Of a stretch of DNA of 11,893 nucleotides, positions 7,620 to 11,893 are shown piece by piece. The notes under the pieces are model-generated. The model searched no databases and was not told the origin of the DNA. It worked only from the letters and a program-made list of their open reading frames with translations. The DNA lies in NCBI GenBank assembly GCA_027062035.1, contig JAMOUL010000093.1, positions 1 through 11,893 on the forward strand, written 5' to 3'. Every line of letters starts with the position of its first letter. Position 1 is the first letter of the stretch. The stretch is from Candidatus Aminicenantota bacterium. Its GTDB lineage: Bacteria > Acidobacteriota > Aminicenantia > S016-38. The position numbers were made by a program, and so were the translations under genes.

Positions 7620-9895
7620 ACTTTCCTCCTTTTAAAGTAAGTATTTTTCATATAAAGTATTATGAACATGATGGTTATTGTTCCGAGGAAACTAACCAGC
7701 ATATTCATGGAGACCAGTGCTCCCAGAGTTCTATTTGGTGGGAACACTGAGAAAATCAAAACCATAAATCCAGCTATTACAACAAGGGCATTATAGAAAA
7801 TGGCTCTTCCAGAGTGGTACATGGTTAAACGTGAAGTCAGTTGTTTGTTCCCTGTCCTTGCCGCATATATTCTATACCTGTCTATAAAATGGATGGCGTA
7901 GTCAATACCGATACCTATTGCTATGCTTGAGATGAGCGCTGTCGTAGAACTCAAGGGGATGTTTAAAAGTCCCATTACCCCGAAGGTTACTATGGTGGTT
8001 ATTGTTATGGGAATGGCACCGATGAGGCCTATCGAGAATTTTTTAAACATTATGGTAAGGAGTATGACCACTATGATGAGCGAAAGAAACAGGCTCTTTA
8101 TCTGCCCTTCTAAGAGAAGATCTGTAAATACAAGAGCTTTATAACCTGAACCTGCATAGTGAATTTCTATTCCCTCTTTTTTAAATCTGTCCCTGAACTT
8201 TTCTATAACCGCTATCGCTTCTTTAAGAGCCTTTGAATCGTCGCTTTTCAGTTGAAAGGTTACGTTTGCCTTCTGGTAGTTATAATCTGCAACCCTTGCG
8301 AGGTTTTCCGGGTCCCCAGACATTTCGTAGAGAAGAAGGTACTGAGCAATCAGATTTTGATCGTCAGGTATGGTGTTGTATTCCTCTCTATCTGCATGCA
8401 TTACCTTGTTCATTCTCTTTATGAAATCTCCAAGGGAGAAGGAGCTTCCTACGAGGGGCAGCTTCTCAACCTCCTTCTGCATTTCCAGGATAGTTCTCAG
8501 GACCTCAGGTTTTTTAATTGTATCCCTGTTTTTCCCTTCAAGTATTACATTTAGGGTGGTAGTTCCGCCGAAGTGTTCATTTATGAATCTATCTGTTTTC
8601 CTGATATTACTGTTCTTCTCAAATTTGGCAAGAAAACTGGAGCTTATCCATACTCTGGATATTCCGTATATTGAAATTCCCACAACCAATATTGTGATTA
8701 TAAGAATAATGGGTTTTGCCTTTATAATCCTATCTGTGGCTCTATAATAGAAACTCTTTTCCGGGGTTTCTTCACCGGACTGCTTCTTAAATCCTGGCAT
8801 CCCGAAGATGTATATAGAAGCCGGGATCATGCCAAGGGAAAGTATCAGGGCTATAAACACCCCAAAGGCAGCAAACACCCCAAAGTACTTAACCGGATAT
8901 ACCTGGGAGGTTAGAAGGGAAACAAAGCCCACCATTGTAGTAATGGCAGTCATTAGTACCGGCTTCCACATCTCAGAGAGCATATCCTGGATAGCTTCCT
9001 TTTTGGAGGCTTCTGGATTTTCCTTCATAAAGAGTTGAAGGTGATTATAAAGATGGATACCATAAGCAACTCCAATGGCAATGAGCATTACCGGTATCAT
9101 TGTGGTTACTGCATAAATCGGTATATGAAGCGCTGCCATAAGTCCGAATGTCCAGAGTGTGCTGATTAAAACCACCATAAGGGTAAAAAAGGTGCTTTTA
9201 AAGCTGCGGAGCACAAGTAAAAGAACAATGATGATTACAAAAATAACTATTGGAACCATTCTTTTCATATCTTTGGGCATCAGATAAGCAAGTGTTCCTT
9301 CTACAATGGGACGTCCTGCAACATAAATTTTTTCAGGTCCTTCATATTCTCTGGCCATGCTAAGGATCCTGTTGTAAAACTCCTGGGTAAAGGTATCATT
9401 GTCAATCCTTGCGAGAATAATAGCCACAGTTTCATCCCTGGATACGAGTCTTCCGAAGATCATCTCATTGTTTTCAACTGCCTTCTTCAGGTTTTCCAGA
9501 GACTCTTTATCCCTTGGAACCCGTTTGTAAAACTTTTTAACGTCCAGAGTTCCCTCTGAAGATACGATGTTATCCGCAGTATAAAGTGAAGTAACATCCG
9601 TCCTTTTTATTTCCTTCATTTTCTGAAGTTTTTTGGTAATGTCCTTGATTTTCTTAAGGGTAGAGTAGTTGAAGACTCCGTCTTTGTTCTCAATTGCGAT
9701 TACCACTGCGTCCTTGATGTGGAACCACTTTTCTGCCTTATTACTGTAAACAAAGGCAGGATGATTTTCAGGCATATACTTATCCAGATTGGTTTCCAGT
9801 CGAGAATACTTTTTCATAACCAGAACCGAAGCCACTGTGATTAATAGGATGGCGACCAGTACCAGCCAGGAGAACCTGATAAGTTTTTCCTTCAT
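7616..9895 (-). CDS. MMPL/HpnN-type RND-superfamily exporter (COG1033-like)
   Basis: The 759-residue protein has two repeats, each a helix, a periplasmic domain and a five-helix bundle. Helix 1 is at about 8-26; the first periplasmic loop at about 30-210; a sterol-sensing-like bundle at about 212-366; helix 7 at about 394-412; the second loop at about 415-597; and the last bundle at about 600-748. The signature helices are LIAIGVAYGIHLYNHL (271-286) and IAIGIGIDYAIHFIDRY (658-674). The second keeps the Asp-Tyr pair (Asp665, Tyr666) used for proton coupling in MmpL3-type pumps. The first has Ala277-Tyr278, without the Asp, as I recall for many COG1033 members. Relatives export lipids, hopanoids or other hydrophobic molecules across the envelope. 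It is the first gene of the operon, with AGGAGG six bases before its ATG and a TetR-type operator 16 bases upstream. The downstream LolA-like and outer-membrane genes support a trans-envelope transport role. The cargo cannot be told from sequence. Confidence 0.93.
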   Translation of the reverse strand: MKEKLIRFSWLVLVAILLITVASVLVMKKYSRLETNLDKYMPENHPAFVYSNKAEKWFHIKDAVVIAIENKDGVFNYSTLKKIKDITKKLQKMKEIKRTDVTSLYTADNIVSSEGTLDVKKFYKRVPRDKESLENLKKAVENNEMIFGRLVSRDETVAIILARIDNDTFTQEFYNRILSMAREYEGPEKIYVAGRPIVEGTLAYLMPKDMKRMVPIVIFVIIIVLLLVLRSFKSTFFTLMVVLISTLWTFGLMAALHIPIYAVTTMIPVMLIAIGVAYGIHLYNHLQLFMKENPEASKKEAIQDMLSEMWKPVLMTAITTMVGFVSLLTSQVYPVKYFGVFAAFGVFIALILSLGMIPASIYIFGMPGFKKQSGEETPEKSFYYRATDRIIKAKPIILIITILVVGISIYGISRVWISSSFLAKFEKNSNIRKTDRFINEHFGGTTTLNVILEGKNRDTIKKPEVLRTILEMQKEVEKLPLVGSSFSLGDFIKRMNKVMHADREEYNTIPDDQNLIAQYLLLYEMSGDPENLARVADYNYQKANVTFQLKSDDSKALKEAIAVIEKFRDRFKKEGIEIHYAGSGYKALVFTDLLLEGQIKSLFLSLIIVVILLTIMFKKFSIGLIGAIPITITTIVTFGVMGLLNIPLSSTTALISSIAIGIGIDYAIHFIDRYRIYAARTGNKQLTSRLTMYHSGRAIFYNALVVIAGFMVLIFSVFPPNRTLGALVSMNMLVSFLGTITIMFIILYMKNTYFKRRKV

Positions 9896-9911
9896 AAATT
9901 TCCTCCTATTA

Positions 9912-9931
9912 GTTAGTTAATAATAACTAAC
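9912..9931. promoter_or_regulatory. Predicted TetR operator in front of the MMPL operon
   Basis: A perfect inverted repeat with arms GTTAGTTA (9912-9919) and TAACTAAC (9924-9931) and a 4-base spacer lies between tetR and the exporter gene, 16 bases from its ATG. The same 8-4-8 repeat occurs before tetR (10548-10567). On the minus strand it directly follows the -10-like TTATAT, so a bound repressor would cover the transcription start. Confidence 0.8.
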
Positions 9932-9937
9932 ATATAA
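9932..9937 (-). promoter_or_regulatory. Putative -10 element of the MMPL operon
   Basis: The minus strand reads TTATAT directly followed by the operator arm GTTAG. The arrangement is the same as at the tetR promoter, where TATTAT is followed by GTTAG. No convincing -35 box is found 16-18 bases upstream; that position falls at the end of tetR within an A/T-rich palindrome. The call rests mainly on the shared layout. Confidence 0.45.
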
Positions 9938-9959
9938 GGGTAAAAAATTTTTAACCCTT
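9936..9959. repeat. A/T-rich inverted repeat spanning the tetR stop codon
   Basis: Two 12-base halves, AAGGGTAAAAAA and TTTTTAACCCTT, are reverse complements at 11 of 12 positions. The tetR stop (9953-9951) lies inside. It could be a hairpin ending the tetR message, although no T-run follows the stem. It could also be an upstream element for the exporter promoter, since its A and T tracts occupy the -35 region. Confidence 0.5.
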
Positions 9960-10535
9960 TATAATTTTTTCCAGTGAAGCCCATATTTTTTTACCTTCTT
10001 CATTAAGGTCAAATGAAAAAAACTTTAATCGCCATCTCAGTACCTGTAGCCGTAAGGTTCCCATTAATATTAGAGCGAGTTCTTCTGCAGGAATGTCTTC
10101 CCTTATTGTTTTCGTTCTCTGTCCTTCCTTCAGTATTTCTATTAGTTTCTCAGCTGAGAAGTTCATAAGAGCTTTGACGTTGTGGAGCAATCTTTCGTCA
10201 AGCTGAAAAATCCCTTCAGAAAAAAGTATAATTGCGATAGCGGGGTTACTGGTGAACTTTTCAAAGTGCTTTATGAAGATCTGTCTGATTTTCTCAATCG
10301 GTGATAGATTACTATTCATAATGTCAGAGAAGATGCTTTCTGTCTCTTTTATGAAATATAAAAGAACATTTAAAAGAATATCATGTTTGTTTTCAAAATG
10401 TCTGTACAGAGCAGGTTCTGTAATACCCAGTACCCTGGCAAGGTTTTTCATTGTAAGAGCCTGAATTCCGCCTTCAGATATGAGTTTTAGTGCTGCTTCC
10501 ACTATTTCCTTTTGTCTTTTGCTTAATCCATTCAT
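9951..10535 (-). CDS. TetR/AcrR-family transcriptional regulator
   Basis: The 194-residue protein has the TetR layout. The N-terminal DNA-binding domain reads LSKRQKEIVEAALKLISEGG (4-23), then TMKNLARVLGITEPALYRHF (28-47), which is the helix-turn-helix with the family's ALYRHF recognition helix, and then ENKHDIL (48-54). The all-helical C-terminal ligand and dimerisation domain follows (about 60-190) and is too variable to predict an inducer. The start at 10535 gives the standard distance to the helix-turn-helix; a weak GGAAG lies eight bases upstream. The gene lies 55 bases before the exporter operon on the same strand. It probably represses both itself and that operon, because identical-type palindromes overlap both predicted transcription starts. 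Some read-through from tetR into the operon is possible. The inducer may be the exporter's cargo or a related lipid; that is inference. Confidence 0.93.
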   Translation of the reverse strand: MNGLSKRQKEIVEAALKLISEGGIQALTMKNLARVLGITEPALYRHFENKHDILLNVLLYFIKETESIFSDIMNSNLSPIEKIRQIFIKHFEKFTSNPAIAIILFSEGIFQLDERLLHNVKALMNFSAEKLIEILKEGQRTKTIREDIPAEELALILMGTLRLQVLRWRLKFFSFDLNEEGKKIWASLEKIIKG

Positions 10536-10545
10536 TTAAACTTCC

Positions 10546-10569
10546 ATGTTAGTTATCATTCACTAACAT
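10546..10569. promoter_or_regulatory. Predicted autoregulatory TetR operator
   Basis: Arms ATGTTAGTTA (10546-10555) and TCACTAACAT (10560-10569) flank a 4-base spacer and are complementary at 9 of 10 positions. The core matches the perfect repeat at 9912-9931 with a single arm difference. On the minus strand it overlaps the end of the -10 box of tetR, so binding would block the promoter. It lies 10 bases before the tetR ATG. Confidence 0.82.
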
Positions 10570-10595
10570 AATATCACAAAAAAATAATCTGTCAA
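10568..10595 (-). promoter_or_regulatory. Sigma70-type promoter of tetR
   Basis: The minus strand shows a perfect TTGACA (10595-10590), 16 bases, then TATTAT (10573-10568), a 5/6 -10 box. The palindromic operator starts at the end of the -10 box. Transcription would begin near 10561, giving a leader of about 25 bases to the tetR ATG at 10535. Confidence 0.78.
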
Positions 10596-10625
10596 CCCTG
10601 AATAACAAAATTAATTGGAGAATTT

Positions 10626-10654
10626 TTGAGAAAAGCTGGAATTTTTGTTTTAAT
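10626..10654 (+). promoter_or_regulatory. Possible promoter of the M28 peptidase gene
   Basis: TTGAGA (10626-10631) and TTTAAT (10649-10654) are 17 bases apart, with 5/6 and 4/6 consensus matches. Transcription would start near 10661, just before the AGGAGG of the peptidase gene, leaving a very short leader. The TetR operator lies about 57 bases upstream, too far to block this promoter directly. Confidence 0.4.
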
Positions 10655-10663
10655 GGTGGAAGA

Positions 10664-10669
10664 AGGAGG
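10664..10669 (+). promoter_or_regulatory. Shine-Dalgarno sequence that fixes the peptidase start
   Basis: A perfect AGGAGG sits four bases before the ATG at 10674. An in-frame ATG at 10653 would place this site inside the coding region and add charged residues before the signal peptide, so 10674 is preferred. Confidence 0.8.
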
Positions 10670-10673
10670 GCAG

Positions 10674-11893
10674 ATGAGAAAAATATTTATTACATTGTCT
10701 CTCGTTTTACTGGTGTTTTCTGGCTTTGTTTTTAATGTGTATTCACAGGCCGAAAATCCTGCTCTGGAAACGATGCATTCTATATCCAGCCATACTCTTT
10801 ACGGGTATGTTAAAGAGCTGTGCAAGGAAAAGTATGGTGGACGACTGACCGGCACAAAGGGCTTTAATCTTGCTGCTGAGTGGGTAATTTCCCATTTTAA
10901 GAAATGGGGACTCAAACCAGCAGGAGACAATGGAAGCTATCTTCAGGCCTTCAAAAATCCATACACCCTCATTCTTCCAGGTGATGAAGCGTATTTACAC
11001 ATCCCTATCGGTAATAAACACGAAATTCTCAAATTTTACAGGCTCGAGAAGGATTTTATCCCGGGATCTACTTCTGATACCGGTGAAGTTACAGCAGAGG
11101 TTGTTTATGTAGGGTATGGTATAACTGCCCCAGAGCTTGGATATGATGACTATAAGGATGTTGATGTAAAGGGTAAAATCGTACTTATGGAAAGGGAAGT
11201 TCCGATTTCCCCTGATAAAGAACCAGATGAATTCAAAAAATGGCGTCCCTATTCCTTTCATCAATATAAGGTGAGGAACGCATGGAAGCATGGGGCGGCA
11301 GGAATGCTTTATAACTATCATATAACCAACCCGAATTGTGTTTTTATTAAGGGATTTGTACTTACTTACATAGGTAAGGCTATTCTCGATGATCTATTTA
11401 CAGGAGCAAAAATCTCACATAAAGAAGCTGTGGCGAAGATTAAAAAGGAAAGAAAGCCATGTTCCTTCAATCTTGGAAAGGTAATGACCATAAAAAACTT
11501 CACGGAACACCATCCGGAGGGGGTTGCCTACAATGTGCTTGGTATGATAGAGGGCTCAGATCCCGTCTTAAAAAATGAAGTTGTGGTGGTTAGCGCCCAC
11601 CTCGATCACGTGGGAAAAAATCCTCTTCTGGTTCCTGGTGCAAATGATAACGCTTCCGGAGTGGCAGTGGTCCTCGGAGTGGCAGAAGCCCTGGCAAAAT
11701 CTCCGGTAAAACCAAAGAGAACTGTGGTATTTGCTTTATTCGGGGCAGAGGAGCAGGGTGTTAAAGGGTCCGAGTTTTTCCTCAAGCATCCAACTCTTAA
11801 AGGAAAGAAAATAGTGGCCTGCTTCAATTCCGATGGAGTTGGTAGGGGAAATAAAATACTTGCGATAGCAGGTAAAAACTATCCTTCCTTATG
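10674..11893 (+). CDS. Secreted M28-family zinc (amino)peptidase, 3' end outside the window
   Basis: The frame stays open from the ATG at 10674 to the window end, about 406 codons. It begins with a signal peptide (MRKIFITLSLVLLVFSGFVFNVYSQ), so the enzyme acts in the periplasm or outside. Residues about 125-270 contain VVYVGYGITAPELGYDDY and VKGKIVLMERE, typical of the PA-type insert found in M28 aminopeptidases. The catalytic domain shows VVSAHLDHVG (His309, Asp311), PGANDNASG (bridging Asp325), FGAEEQG (catalytic Glu359 and zinc ligand Glu360) and NSDGVG (Asp387). The last histidine ligand would lie beyond the window. All metal and catalytic residues visible so far are intact. Family members remove N-terminal amino acids or act on related amide substrates; the exact substrate is not predictable. 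The gene is divergent from tetR with 138 bases between the starts. An antisense open frame within it is a shadow. Confidence 0.92.
   Translation, partial: MRKIFITLSLVLLVFSGFVFNVYSQAENPALETMHSISSHTLYGYVKELCKEKYGGRLTGTKGFNLAAEWVISHFKKWGLKPAGDNGSYLQAFKNPYTLILPGDEAYLHIPIGNKHEILKFYRLEKDFIPGSTSDTGEVTAEVVYVGYGITAPELGYDDYKDVDVKGKIVLMEREVPISPDKEPDEFKKWRPYSFHQYKVRNAWKHGAAGMLYNYHITNPNCVFIKGFVLTYIGKAILDDLFTGAKISHKEAVAKIKKERKPCSFNLGKVMTIKNFTEHHPEGVAYNVLGMIEGSDPVLKNEVVVVSAHLDHVGKNPLLVPGANDNASGVAVVLGVAEALAKSPVKPKRTVVFALFGAEEQGVKGSEFFLKHPTLKGKKIVACFNSDGVGRGNKILAIAGKNYPSL

Noticed and set aside
8233..8747. Several overlapping plus-strand open frames inside the MMPL exporter gene
   Set aside because: They are by-products of the hydrophobic helices and codon use of the exporter on the other strand; none resembles a known family.
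10653..10673. In-frame upstream ATG for the M28 peptidase
   Set aside because: It has no ribosome binding site of its own, it would bury the perfect AGGAGG inside the gene, and it would put acidic residues before the signal peptide.
10995..11321. Long minus-strand open frame inside the M28 peptidase gene
   Set aside because: It lies antisense to a gene with intact catalytic motifs, has no recognisable domain and no plausible ribosome binding site.
1..11893. CRISPR arrays, tRNA or rRNA genes, insertion sequences and toxin-antitoxin pairs
   Set aside because: No direct-repeat array, cloverleaf, transposase motif or small paired gene was found on reading both strands.

Overview
The window is a moderately AT-rich stretch of a diderm (Gram-negative-type) bacterial chromosome. 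The cell type follows from an outer-membrane beta-barrel protein with a signal peptide and C-terminal aromatic residue, a LolA-like periplasmic protein and two RND-superfamily transporters. Arginine is mostly AGA/AGG and isoleucine often ATA, a pattern common in thermophiles and some anaerobes. A propeller protein and an M28 peptidase recall Aminicenantes-, Caldithrix- or Thermotogales-like genomes. The lineage is a low-confidence guess. No rRNA, tRNA, CRISPR array, insertion sequence or phage gene was seen. Coding density is very high; the longest gene-free stretch is about 140 bases.

Left part (1-5519): the 3' end of a secreted-type beta-propeller protein (+) runs towards a gene for an RNA 2'-phosphotransferase (Tpt1/KptA, -). 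KptA is divergent from a large HAE1/AcrB-like RND efflux pump gene (+) that has no adaptor or outer-membrane channel beside it. The RND gene overlaps, tail to tail by 33 bp, a gene for a cation diffusion facilitator (-) whose C-terminus carries an extra NifX/NifB-like cofactor-binding domain. A strong terminator with a UACG tetraloop separates the CDF gene from the operon to its right.

Right part (5553-10595): a compact operon on the minus strand encodes an MMPL/HpnN-type RND exporter (COG1033-like), a LolA-like outer membrane lipoprotein-sorting family protein and a DUF1302-like outer-membrane protein. Both junctions are ATGA overlaps. The three products would cover the inner membrane, periplasm and outer membrane, so the set looks like a trans-envelope route for a lipid or other hydrophobic cargo. 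Just upstream on the same strand is a TetR-family regulator with its own good sigma70-type promoter. The same 8-4-8 inverted repeat (GTTAGTTA-N4-TAACTAAC, one mismatch in the second copy) sits immediately downstream of the -10 element of both the tetR gene and the transporter operon. This predicts that TetR represses both, and it is the most informative regulatory signal in the window.

Right edge (10674-11893): a secreted M28-family zinc aminopeptidase with an inserted PA-like region starts divergently from tetR and is cut by the window end after about 406 codons.
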